From the NCBI GenBank assembly GCA_964347035.1, contig CAYFXE010000050.1, forward strand, positions 1 to 19,771: a stretch of DNA of 19,771 nt. Reading direction: 5' to 3'. Positions 1 to 7,705 of the stretch are shown here, piece by piece (the stretch's first letter is position 1; each line of letters starts with the position of its first letter). A program made the translations under genes and the position numbers. The DNA is from CAYFXE01 sp964347035. GTDB taxonomy: Bacteria > Acidobacteriota > Aminicenantia > Aminicenantales > Aminicenantaceae. Below the pieces are notes generated by a model. The model did not search any database. It was given only the letters and a program-made list of their open reading frames with translations, and had not been told where the DNA came from.

Positions 1-450
1 AATACAATCTCAAGACTAATGACCAGGTGAGAGATGCGGCGATCAAATTCGTTCTCGGCCATCCCGGTGTCAACTCGGTAACGTTTTCGTTCAGTAATTA
101 TAATCAGATCAACTCTTTCGTAGCTCTTTCAGGTAAAAAGCTTGAGACCAGCGAGGAAAGGATGCTTTCTGATTATGCCTCTACGACCGGGAAGTTTTAT
201 TGCAGGCATGCCTGTGGGTGAGTGCGAGTCGCATTGTCCCCATAGAGTGCCTGTCAACACGATCATGCGCTATAACCATTATTTCAGGGCACAGGGTAGG
301 GAAAAGGATGCACTGGAAAAATATGCCAACCTTCCAGGACCTAAGGCGGATATGTGTGAAGACTGCTCAGGATATTGTGAGAAAATCTGTCCTTACGGAA
401 TCCCCATTCAGGTTCTTTTAACACTGGCCCACCAAACCCTCACGATTTAG
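1..450 (+). CDS. Aldo/keto reductase C-terminus with two 4Fe-4S motifs (5' partial, frameshifted)
   Basis: This is the 3' end of an oxidoreductase of the aldo/keto reductase superfamily that carries a C-terminal ferredoxin-like domain. The first part, read from base 3 to about 216, contains the late-barrel motif VLGHPGVNSVTFSFSN. A stop (TGA 219-221) then follows, but the reading continues without loss of similarity in the next frame from GGT at 217. Joining the frames gives CRHACGECESHCP (C-x3-C-x2-C-x3-CP), and later MCEDCSGYCEKICPYGIP (C-x2-C-x3-C-x3-CP). These are two cluster-binding sets, as seen in iron-sulfur aldo/keto reductases. The reading ends at TAG 448-450. One extra G in the GGG at 216-218 explains the break. 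It may be a sequencing error or a real lesion. The substrate cannot be told, and the N-terminal barrel lies outside the window. Confidence 0.8.
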
Positions 451-483
451 AAAATAAAATTCTCAATGACGACTAAATAATAT

Positions 484-511
484 TTTACATCGTTGTTATC
501 AATACTATAAG
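484..511 (+). promoter_or_regulatory. Putative sigma70-like promoter for the 603 gene
   Basis: TTTACA at 484-489 and TATAAG at 506-511 are 16 bp apart, each matching five of six consensus bases. The site sits about 90 bases before the start codon at 603 in the AT-rich gap after the aldo/keto reductase. It is a sequence match only. Confidence 0.4.
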
Positions 512-602
512 ATAGCTACGAAAATCCGCTTTAAAATCTTAAAGAATCAACGCATTCATGTCATCTGTAACAGCAAATTTAATTCAATATAAGGAGGTTA
601 CA

Positions 603-1127
603 ATGAAAAAAACTATCAAAATCCTGGCAACCTCAGTCTTGGCATTTATGCTTTTTTCTATGCTCAGGACTCCGAGCTTAACAGAAGAAACGATGGAAAT
701 CGCCGCTCAAAAAGTTCTCTCCATCCCCGCTCCTGCTTTTGAGATGCCGAATGAATTGGCTTCGTACGATAACAATGGAGTGCTCTCGCTCAATATGGAG
801 CCCCAATATATAAGAGCACCCCTCATCCTGCCAAACGGGACAAGGATTAAAAAACTTCAGATCGTCTGCAAAGACAACAACACTGAGGGGAGCATCCGGA
901 TGTGGCTCCATGTTCTTTCTAACGACTTATCCGAGAGCTTCACCTTGGGTGTCGCGGAAAGCGAAGGAGCAGAAGATACGTATCGTGTTTTTTCGACAAC
1001 AAATATTACTCCCAACAAAATAAACAACGTTAATTACAACTATTTTCTGAATCTGCGTCTGCCCGGCACCAAAGCGGATGGATATGAATTCGTTGCCGCA
1101 AAAGTCTGGTACAAAGGAAAATGGTGA
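603..1127 (+). CDS. Exported hypothetical protein, 174 aa
   Basis: I do not recognise the family. The start at 603 is chosen over an in-frame ATG at 558 because AAGGAGGT (591-598) lies four bases upstream of 603 and because the protein then begins with a classic Sec signal: MKK, a hydrophobic run LATSVLAFMLFSML, then a polar region. The mature part (about 150 aa) has no cysteine pair or catalytic motif beyond a single Cys in the middle. It looks beta-rich, with alternating hydrophobic residues around LSLNMEPQYIRAPLILPNG and a C-terminal YEFVAAKVWYKGKW. It could be a small periplasmic or surface beta-sandwich protein. It is followed at once by the NTF2-like lipoprotein, whose longer start would overlap its stop codon, so the two are probably co-transcribed. 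Confidence 0.7.
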   Translation: MKKTIKILATSVLAFMLFSMLRTPSLTEETMEIAAQKVLSIPAPAFEMPNELASYDNNGVLSLNMEPQYIRAPLILPNGTRIKKLQIVCKDNNTEGSIRMWLHVLSNDLSESFTLGVAESEGAEDTYRVFSTTNITPNKINNVNYNYFLNLRLPGTKADGYEFVAAKVWYKGKW

Positions 1128-1141
1128 GGTTTTTTCTAAAG

Positions 1142-1750
1142 ATGAATAAAATTAAGAATTTGAGGATTGGAAAAATTCGGTTCTTATTTATTTTGGTAGT
1201 CTGTTTCTTTCTGATTACCTGTGGATCAGAGGACAACAACGTTATGAGGACGACGGAAACGAATTCGGTAGAGAACTATTCTATCAAGAGCGAGCCCAAT
1301 TTTCCGTCCGACCAGGCTGATGTTTCATCCATCGATGGAATTATCAGAGCCATTTATGAATCCATAACTTTTAGCGAGGGCGAGAAGCCGGACATAGCAC
1401 GCTTCCGGTCTCTGTGTGCTCCGAATGCTCCGTTTATCCGTATCAGGCCAGACGGCCTGGATAAGATGGACTCAGACAGCTTTTTTTCCTCATTCCAGGA
1501 ACGCGTCGAAACAGGTGCCTTGAAAAGCTTTTATGAGGGAGAGATTTTTCGAAAAACTCATAAATACGGGAGCATCGCCCAGGTTTTTACGACCTACGAA
1601 AAAGGCATGAATACAGATGATCCAGAGTCATTCAACAGAGGGATTAACAGTATTCAGCTGTATTATGACGGGCAGCGCTGGTGGATAAGCTGCCTCATGT
1701 GGCAAGACGAGACGCCCGACAACCCGATTCCAGCCGAATATCTGCGTTGA
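1142..1750 (+). CDS. NTF2-like (SnoaL-type) lipoprotein
   Basis: A membrane-anchored lipoprotein of about 202 aa. The N-terminus is basic (MNKIKNLRIGKIR) and is followed by a hydrophobic core ending in the lipobox LITC-G, with the lipidated Cys at residue 27. The remaining region starts with a low-complexity linker. It then has a compact fold of about 130 aa containing IDGIIRAIYESITFSEGEKP, a helix FSSFQERVE and the terminal strands YDGQRWWISCLMWQDE. This pattern is typical of NTF2-like/SnoaL/DUF4440 domains, which bind small ligands or act as scaffolds. No obvious catalytic residue set can be claimed. The start is uncertain: an in-frame ATG at 1121 overlaps the previous stop and would add seven residues. 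I prefer 1142 because it gives a signal peptide of normal length. Confidence 0.75.
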   Translation: MNKIKNLRIGKIRFLFILVVCFFLITCGSEDNNVMRTTETNSVENYSIKSEPNFPSDQADVSSIDGIIRAIYESITFSEGEKPDIARFRSLCAPNAPFIRIRPDGLDKMDSDSFFSSFQERVETGALKSFYEGEIFRKTHKYGSIAQVFTTYEKGMNTDDPESFNRGINSIQLYYDGQRWWISCLMWQDETPDNPIPAEYLR

Positions 1751-1767
1751 TTAAAAGGGAACAAGCC

Positions 1768-1839
1768 TGGATTCCTGCTACCTGTTTCCCGCCTGCGCGG
1801 GCACAAGTTTCCCAGGCACAGAGCCCGCGGGAATGACAT
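1768..1839 (+). repeat. Dispersed palindromic repeat, expanded copy
   Basis: The segment opens with TGGATTCCTGC and closes with GCGGGAATGACA, the two arms of the palindromic repeat that is clustered at 7344-7546. Here the arms are separated by about 50 extra bases that contain another short GC-rich inverted repeat (CCCGCCTGCGCGGG at 1788-1801). It lies between the lipoprotein stop and the promoter of the first peptidase. It is non-coding on both strands. Confidence 0.65.
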
Positions 1840-1850
1840 TATGTGCTATT

Positions 1851-1879
1851 TTGCAATTGATGATGTAATAGGCTATATT
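1851..1879 (+). promoter_or_regulatory. Putative promoter of the first S9 peptidase
   Basis: TTGCAA (1851-1856) and TATATT (1874-1879) are separated by 17 bp. The same -35-like block, extended to TTGCAATTG, with the same spacing and a TATAGT box, precedes the second S9 peptidase at 7641-7669, which raises confidence in both. The start codon is 73 bases downstream. Confidence 0.45.
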
Positions 1880-1952
1880 TATTTGCTCAAAAATATGTAT
1901 AAGACATTTAAAGGTATTCAGCCAAATCACTCCTATTAAAAGGAGGGCCGTT

Positions 1953-4373
1953 ATGAAAAAATCTGTTTTTATCATCTCTCTAACACTCATCCTTTTCTTT
2001 TCAATCCTCACAGCCCAAGAACCATACAAACTTCCGCCCAGGGAAGTAATGGACATAGTCAATGCTCCGCTTCCTCCGCGACTCTCAGTGGATCCGACAA
2101 AAGAATTCATGCTTCTCGCCGAATACGAAACCATGCCTCCCATCGAGTATATGGCTCAGCCACTCCTCCGGCTGGCCGGGATGAGGATCACTCCTAAGTA
2201 CAATGCCCGCCAGGTAACCACGTTCTACACATCCCTCACCATCAAAAGCATAAAGGAGGGTTCCACAGTTGAGATCGATTTGCCTGAAAACGCAAAACTG
2301 AGCTTTCCAACCTGGTCTCATGACGGACAATGGATCGCCTTTCGCCGTTATGCAGACGCAGGAGTCGAGCTATGGGTTGCCAATCCTGAAACAGGCAAAG
2401 CCATGGCTCTTACAGGCCCGATTATCAACGCCACATTTGGATCGGGTTTTACCTGGCTCCCTGACAGCCGCTACCTTCTCGTCCAGACTATCCTCATCAA
2501 CCGTCCAGCACCACCCGAAAAGCCAGCCACACCCACAGGACCCAATATCCAAGAGACTTCCGGCAAAGTCTCAAAAGTCCGCACTTATCAGGATCTTCTG
2601 AGCACTCCTCACGATGAGACTCTTTTCGATTACTACGGGACTTCCCAACTCATGCTGATTAATGTCCTTTCTGGCGAATCCCGGAAAATCGGCTCTCCTG
2701 GTATCTATCGTTACGCCGATCCCTCCCCCGATGGAGAATATCTCTTGGTCTACCAGATCAAAAAGCCGTATTCCTACTTTGTTCCCTACGAAAGATTCCC
2801 CCATTCTCTAGAAATCTGGAACCGCAAGGGGGAATTGGTCCATCTCCTGGCCGATCTTCCTCTGGCCGATGAGGTCCCGATACGAGGGGTTCCCACTGGT
2901 CCTCGGGAAATCGAATGGCGCCCTCTTAAACCCACCACCCTTGTTTGGATTGAAGCCCTGGATGATGGAAATCCTGAGAAAAAAGTCCCCTACCGCGATA
3001 GGCTCATGACTCTTTCGGCTCCTTTTAAAGATAAGCCCCAGGAAATCCTGAAGATTCAACACCGGTATGATGATATCGATTGGCTAAAACCTGTAGGAAG
3101 TGCTCTCCTCAGAGAAGAAGATTGGAAGAGGCGATGGAATACGACTCATCTTATCAATGTCGATGATCCCGGCCAAACCCCGGCGAAAATCTTCGACCTC
3201 AGTACTCAAGATAACTACAACGACCCAGGCAATCCCGTAGAAACAAGGACCATCTCCGGTGAAAGAATCCTTCTCCAGGATGACGACTGGATCTATCTGT
3301 CTGGAAGAGGAGCCTCACCATTGGGGGATCGACCCTTTTTAGATATGTTGAATATCAAGACGATGGAGAAGAAACGTCTGTTTCGGTGCAGCGAACTCAA
3401 TTATGAATCATTCATGGCCTTTGCAGGAAAAGACAGGAAAAAAATCATAATCCATTATGAATCCAAAGAGGAACCTCCCAACTATGTCCTGTATGATCTG
3501 AAATCAAAGAAAAAAAAATTCCTCACTGAATACAAGATCGCTTCGCCAAAGTTAGCAGGCATAAGCCAGCAACTCATCAAATACAAAAGAGATGATGGGG
3601 TCGATCTATCCGGAAAGTTGTTTCTCCCTGCCGATCATAAAGAAGGAGAAAGACTGCCGCTTGTGATCTGGGCCTATCCCCGCGAATACAATGATCCTAG
3701 AGTGGCGGGACAGGTCAGAACTTCTGTCAACAGATTTCCGGTATTGAGTTATAGCTCGAGAAGCCGGACCTTTAGTATTCAACACCAGCTTTTCTTCCTG
3801 ATCCAGGGATATGCGGTCCTGGATGGTGCCCAGATGCCAATTGTCGGCGACCCAAAGACTATGAACGACACCTTTGTCGAGCAGCTTGTGGCCAGTGCCA
3901 AAGCCGCCATCGACAAACTGGATTCCATGGGGATTATCGACCCAAACCGCGTCGGCATCGGCGGTCACAGCTACGGCGCCTTCATGACCGCCAACCTTCT
4001 CGCTCACAGCGACCTGTTTGCAGCCGGAATTGCCCGCAGCGGTGCCTTTAACAGGAGCCTCACTCCGTTTGGTTTCCAGAATGAACGAAGAACTTTCTGG
4101 GAAGCCCCGGAGGTTTACTTTAAAGTCTCCCCCTTCATGCATGCCAACAAAATCAACGAACCTATCCTCCTCATCCACGGTGAAATTGATAATAATTCCG
4201 GGACCTTCCCGCTCCAGTCGAGACGACTCTATCATGCCTTGAAGGGGCACGGTGCTACGGCCCGGCTGGTCATGCTCCCCAACGAAAGCCACGGCTACAG
4301 AGCCAAAGAATCCATACTCCATGTGCTGGCCGAGATGATCGCCTGGTTTGATAAATATGTGAAGAACCGCTAG
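1953..4373 (+). CDS. Exported S9-family serine peptidase (glutamyl endopeptidase/S9D-like)
   Basis: An 806-aa exported peptidase of the prolyl oligopeptidase clan. It has a Sec signal (MKKSVFIISLTLILFFSILTA-Q), an N-terminal beta-propeller (about residues 60-530) with blades such as LSFPTWSHDGQWIAFRR and YADPSPDGEYLLVYQ, and a C-terminal alpha/beta hydrolase (about 540-806). The triad is visible: Ser673 in GGHSYG, Asp746 in HGEIDNN and His780 in NESHGY. The opening LPPREVMDIVNAPLPPRLSV resembles the S9D group typified by plant chloroplast glutamyl endopeptidase, so cleavage after Glu is possible but not shown. The start is fixed by AGGAGGG at 1941-1947. The protein kinase begins 67 bases after its stop and may be in the same transcript. 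All key residues are intact. Confidence 0.92.
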   Translation: MKKSVFIISLTLILFFSILTAQEPYKLPPREVMDIVNAPLPPRLSVDPTKEFMLLAEYETMPPIEYMAQPLLRLAGMRITPKYNARQVTTFYTSLTIKSIKEGSTVEIDLPENAKLSFPTWSHDGQWIAFRRYADAGVELWVANPETGKAMALTGPIINATFGSGFTWLPDSRYLLVQTILINRPAPPEKPATPTGPNIQETSGKVSKVRTYQDLLSTPHDETLFDYYGTSQLMLINVLSGESRKIGSPGIYRYADPSPDGEYLLVYQIKKPYSYFVPYERFPHSLEIWNRKGELVHLLADLPLADEVPIRGVPTGPREIEWRPLKPTTLVWIEALDDGNPEKKVPYRDRLMTLSAPFKDKPQEILKIQHRYDDIDWLKPVGSALLREEDWKRRWNTTHLINVDDPGQTPAKIFDLSTQDNYNDPGNPVETRTISGERILLQDDDWIYLSGRGASPLGDRPFLDMLNIKTMEKKRLFRCSELNYESFMAFAGKDRKKIIIHYESKEEPPNYVLYDLKSKKKKFLTEYKIASPKLAGISQQLIKYKRDDGVDLSGKLFLPADHKEGERLPLVIWAYPREYNDPRVAGQVRTSVNRFPVLSYSSRSRTFSIQHQLFFLIQGYAVLDGAQMPIVGDPKTMNDTFVEQLVASAKAAIDKLDSMGIIDPNRVGIGGHSYGAFMTANLLAHSDLFAAGIARSGAFNRSLTPFGFQNERRTFWEAPEVYFKVSPFMHANKINEPILLIHGEIDNNSGTFPLQSRRLYHALKGHGATARLVMLPNESHGYRAKESILHVLAEMIAWFDKYVKNR

Positions 4374-4440
4374 AAGAAATTTGACTATTTCCAGGTAAGG
4401 CATTATTCTTTTTCCAGATGAAAAGAAGGAATGATCATTC

Positions 4441-7274
4441 ATGAATTGTCCTCAGTGTCACTCAGAAAATCCTGACGATTCCAGTTTTTGCAGCAAGTGT
4501 GGATCCCAGCTAATAGGGGCTGAGGAGAGACTTTCCCTTACTAAAACCATCCAAAAACCCGTCCGAGAATTAACTCCAGGCACGACCCTGGCCGATCAAT
4601 ACGAGATCATCGAAGAACTGGGACGAGGCGGGATGGGTGTTGTTTACAGAGCCAAAGACAAAAAGCTCGGACGTGAGGTCGCCATCAAGGTTCTGCCGCA
4701 GGAATTCTCCCAAGATTGGGAACGGCTGGCCAGGTTTGAACGCGAAGCTAAACTCCTGGCCTCTCTTAATCACCCAAACATCGCGGCCATCTATGGTCTG
4801 GAGAAGACTGATGGCACCCATTTTCTTGTGCTCGAGCTGGCTGAGGGCAGTACTCTGGCTGAGAAANNNNNNNNNNCAGATCATTAGAAACAGAGGAAAC
4901 ACTGAAAATCTGCCTTCAAATCGCCGAAGCCCTGGAAGCCGCTCACAAGAAAGGAATCATCCACCGCGATTTAAAGCCAGCTAATATCAAGGTGACTCCG
5001 GAGGGAAAAGTCAAAGTCCTGGATTTCGGATTGGCCAAGGCCTTCGAGACGGCGGTTTCTGGTGATGTGCCGGGTGTCGATCTTTCAAAGTCCCCGACAA
5101 TTACCGCAGAAAGCAGCCAATCAGGAGTCATCTTGGGTACGGCCGCTTACATGAGCCCAGAGCAGGCCAGAGGAAGACCTTTAGACAAGAGAACAGACAT
5201 CTGGTCGTTCGGCTGTGTTCTTTTTGAGGCGTTAACAGGCCGGCAGGCATTTAAAGGCGATACAATTTCAGACTGCATTGCAGCCATCTTGAAGAGCGAG
5301 CCTTATTGGAAGGCTATCCCCGATACTACGCCATTAAAGCTCAGAGATTTACTGAGGCGATGCCTCCAGAAAGACCCCCACAATCGTCTCCATGACATCG
5401 CCGATGCCCGGATCGACATCCAAGACATCCTCACAGGACCTCCTGCTGAGGTTGCACCAGCGGCTCGACCAGCGCCCAAGTGGCGCACCCTGTTCTGGGC
5501 AATGGCCGGATTAGCAATAATCCTGATTTGTGTTTTACTCTGGAGTCCGTGGCGGACCAGCCAGCCTCCAGAGCAGCAACTTAGCCGATTTATCATCAAT
5601 CTTCCAGAGGACGAAACAGTGGACTATGAAGTTGGACCATCAGTGGCCCTCTCGCCTGATGGAATCCAACTGATATATGTGTCCCAGAAAGAAGAGACAA
5701 CTTATCTTTATCTGCGGCCGATTCATGATTTTGAAGCCAAGCCAATTTCAGGCACAGAGGGTGCCAAAGGGCCGTTCTTTTCCCCGGATGGGAAGTGGGT
5801 GGCTTTTCATGCCGACGGCAAGTTGAAGAAGGTCTCGCTTCTCGGTGGTACACCCCAAATCATTTGTGAAGCTAAATCTGCCCTCGGGGGAACCTGGAGT
5901 GATGATGACACAATTTACTTTGGAGACTGGTACAAAGGAAGTCTCATGCGTGTATCGGCAGCTGGAGGCACTGCTGAACGACTGACTACAGGTTTGAAAA
6001 TCACCGAAGAAGGAACATTCGAGCATTCACATTTCTGGCCTCAGGCACTGCCTGGAGGTAAAGCTGTGTTGTATACCGTCTGGAACAATCCAGAGGATAT
6101 GCATGTCGAAGTATACTTTTTGGAAACGGGAGAACATAAGATTTTAATCGAACGAGGCTGCCATGCCCGTTATCTACCAACAGGTCATCTTATTTATGGC
6201 TGGGCAGGAGACCTAATATCTGTGCCATTCGATCTTGAAAAAATGGAAATAACTGGATCGTCTGTCCCCATCATTGAGGGGATCATGATGGACTTCCGGG
6301 GTCTTGCCCACTTCAGCCTATCCGAGAACGGATCGCTTACCTACGTCTTGGGAGACATATTAGCTGTAGAAGGAGGACTAGTTTGGGTAGATCAAAACGG
6401 AGATGTTGAATCCTTACCCTTCCCGCCCGGATTATACCAGTCACCTCGTCTCTCTCCGGATGGAAAGCAACTGGTCATTACAAAAATAAATGGTCAACCG
6501 AACTTATGGATCTATGGGATGGAACGGGGGACTGTGCGCCGGTTCACCGACGAGGAAGGAGCTGAGTATTGGGCCATATGGACACCTGACGGGAAAAGTA
6601 TTGTATTTAACTCAACCAGATCTGAAGGACCGGGGGCATCCTTAGTCTGGAAGCCGGCAGATGGAAGCAGCCCGGCAGAGCAATTTGCCGTAGGTGAGTA
6701 CCATCAGCAGCCCAAATCCTGGTCAGCCGATGGCAAAGTAATGGTCCTTACAGAAGGGTTGAATCCTGAGTCTGGATTAGATATTTGGATGTTGAAACTC
6801 GATGGAGATCGCAAACCTGAACCCTTTCTCCATTCGCGATATAATGAGATGCATCCCATATTCTCACCCGATGGGCGCTGGATTGCATATGCCACCGATG
6901 AATCTGGCCGAGAAGAGGTATATGTGCGGCCTTATCCAGGACCAGGGAACATATTGACAATTTCAACAGATGGGGGGATGGAGCCTGTTTGGGCTCCTNN
7001 NNNNNNNNAACTGTACTATCGCGATGTCAGCGGGGATAAAATGATGGCGGTCTCATTCATCACCGAACCAGACCTTCGGGTGGGTAGACCGAGACTCCTG
7101 TTCGAAGGAAAATACTTAGGAAGCTGGCCTTGGGGCCGGAATTACGATATTGCACCCGATGGGAAAAGGTTCATCATGATCACAGATGAGAAACAACAAT
7201 TAAAACCAACTCAAATAAACGTGGTCCTCAACTGGTCTGAAGAACTGAAACGCCTCGTTCCTTCAGGTAAATAA
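4441..7274 (+). CDS. Membrane Ser/Thr protein kinase with N-terminal zinc ribbon and C-terminal PD40 propeller
   Basis: One gene interrupted by two N gaps, coding for about 940 aa. Domains in order: a zinc ribbon (CPQC at 3-6, CSKC at 17-20); a PknB-type kinase with glycine loop GRGGMGVVY (62-69... region), VAIK lysine 83, HRDLKPAN (Asp codon at 4968), DFG (5022) and the activation-segment end GTAAYMSPEQARG; one membrane helix (FWAMAGLAIILICVLLW, about 5490-5550); then a long extracytoplasmic region with repeated SPDG/TPDG blades (FSPDGKWVAF, LSPDGKQLVI, WTPDGKSIVF, FSPDGRWIAY, APDGKRFIMI) forming a WD40/TolB-like propeller. The cytosolic kinase with an outside propeller suggests a receptor. 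The phosphorylation targets are unknown. AAGGA (4426-4430) precedes the start. The frame changes across the first gap, so the gap length there is not exact. It follows an S9 peptidase closely. Confidence 0.9.
4867..4876. other. Assembly gap (10 N) inside the kinase domain
   Basis: The reading before the gap ends in LAEGSTLAEK and resumes after it with SLETEETLKICLQIAEALE one frame away. Eleven bases (ten N and one C) stand between in-frame codons, so the true length differs from ten by a number that restores a multiple of three. By comparison with the family, only three or four residues should be missing. Confidence 0.95.
6999..7008. other. Assembly gap (10 N) inside the propeller
   Basis: The frame is kept: PVWAP precedes the gap and LYYRD follows it. 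The ten N plus AA make four codons, which is the length expected for a D-G-x-E type blade turn in this repeat family. The gap length is thus probably right. Confidence 0.95.
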
Positions 7275-7343
7275 CAGAAAAAGAGGCCAAGCACCTTTGT
7301 CCCTCCTGTCATTAACGCTCCTTTCGTTATCCGCGTTCCTTTC

Positions 7344-7546
7344 GTCATTCCAAAGCAGGCAAGTAGCGGGAATCCAGTGTCCCTCCAGTCATTCCCACGA
7401 AGGCGGGAATCTAGCGTCCTTTATGTCATTCCGCGGAAGCGGGAATCTAGGGATATGATAAATTTTCATTCAGATATCTCTGGATTCCTGCTTCCGCAGG
7501 AATGACAGGTTTCTTGTACTGGATTCCCGTTTTCACGGGAATGACA
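7344..7546. repeat. Cluster of about five palindromic 27-35-nt repeats in both orientations
   Basis: Three copies read in the GTCATTCC...GGGAATC(C/T)AG orientation: 7344-7377 (degenerate and longer), 7388-7414 and 7424-7450. Two copies read in the reverse orientation, TGGATTCC...GGAATGACA: 7481-7507 and 7520-7546. Each copy is itself an imperfect palindrome (GGATTCCTGCTTCCGCAGG in 7481-7507), able to fold as a hairpin. The set lies between the kinase stop and the promoter of the second peptidase and fills most of the 431-base non-coding stretch 7275-7705. It resembles REP/MITE-type dispersed repeats and could act in mRNA ends, but there is no evidence of function here. Confidence 0.75.
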
Positions 7547-7560
7547 TTTTTATTAGTTTA

Positions 7561-7580
7561 ACGAAAGATAGACCTTTCGT
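7561..7580. repeat. Short perfect inverted repeat (hairpin)
   Basis: ACGAAAG at 7561-7567 and CTTTCGT at 7574-7580 form a 7-bp stem with a 6-base loop. No T-tract follows, so it is not a standard terminator. The motif TCCTTTCGT also occurs twice in direct orientation at 7319-7327 and 7337-7345, 18 bases apart, on the other side of the repeat cluster. Confidence 0.45.
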
Positions 7581-7640
7581 CTTCTGAAATACATTCTATG
7601 TCACTTAGTTGCAGAGTAACTGAATTCCCTATTTCTAAAA

Positions 7641-7669
7641 TTGCAATTGGGGGTGTGTTGAGATATAGT
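7641..7669 (+). promoter_or_regulatory. Putative promoter of the second S9 peptidase
   Basis: TTGCAA (7641-7646) and TATAGT (7664-7669), 17 bp apart, stand 36 bases before the start codon at 7706. The block TTGCAATTG with the same spacing also precedes the first peptidase gene (1851-1879). Confidence 0.5.
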
Positions 7670-7705
7670 TATCCATCCTGAAAATCAGTAAAACAGGAGG
7701 GAAAA

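Noticed and set aside
1..450. Programmed frameshift in the aldo/keto reductase
   Set aside because: No slippery heptamer, stimulatory hairpin or internal Shine-Dalgarno is apparent; a single-base error or mutation is simpler.
558..602. Longer start for the 603 gene at ATG 558
   Set aside because: A strong ribosome site and a textbook signal peptide both point to 603; the longer start would put 15 polar residues before the signal.
3606..4442. 278-codon open frame on the minus strand
   Set aside because: It is antisense to the hydrolase domain of the first peptidase, whose triad and motifs are intact; the reverse product shows no recognisable motif.
7344..7546. Possible CRISPR array (repeats of about 27 bases with spacers)
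   Set aside because: The copies are imperfect, change orientation half way, are separated by irregular distances (9-30 bases), and no cas gene is near.
7561..7580. Terminator for the kinase gene
   Set aside because: The 7-bp hairpin lacks a T-run and lies almost 290 bases after the stop, beyond the repeat cluster.
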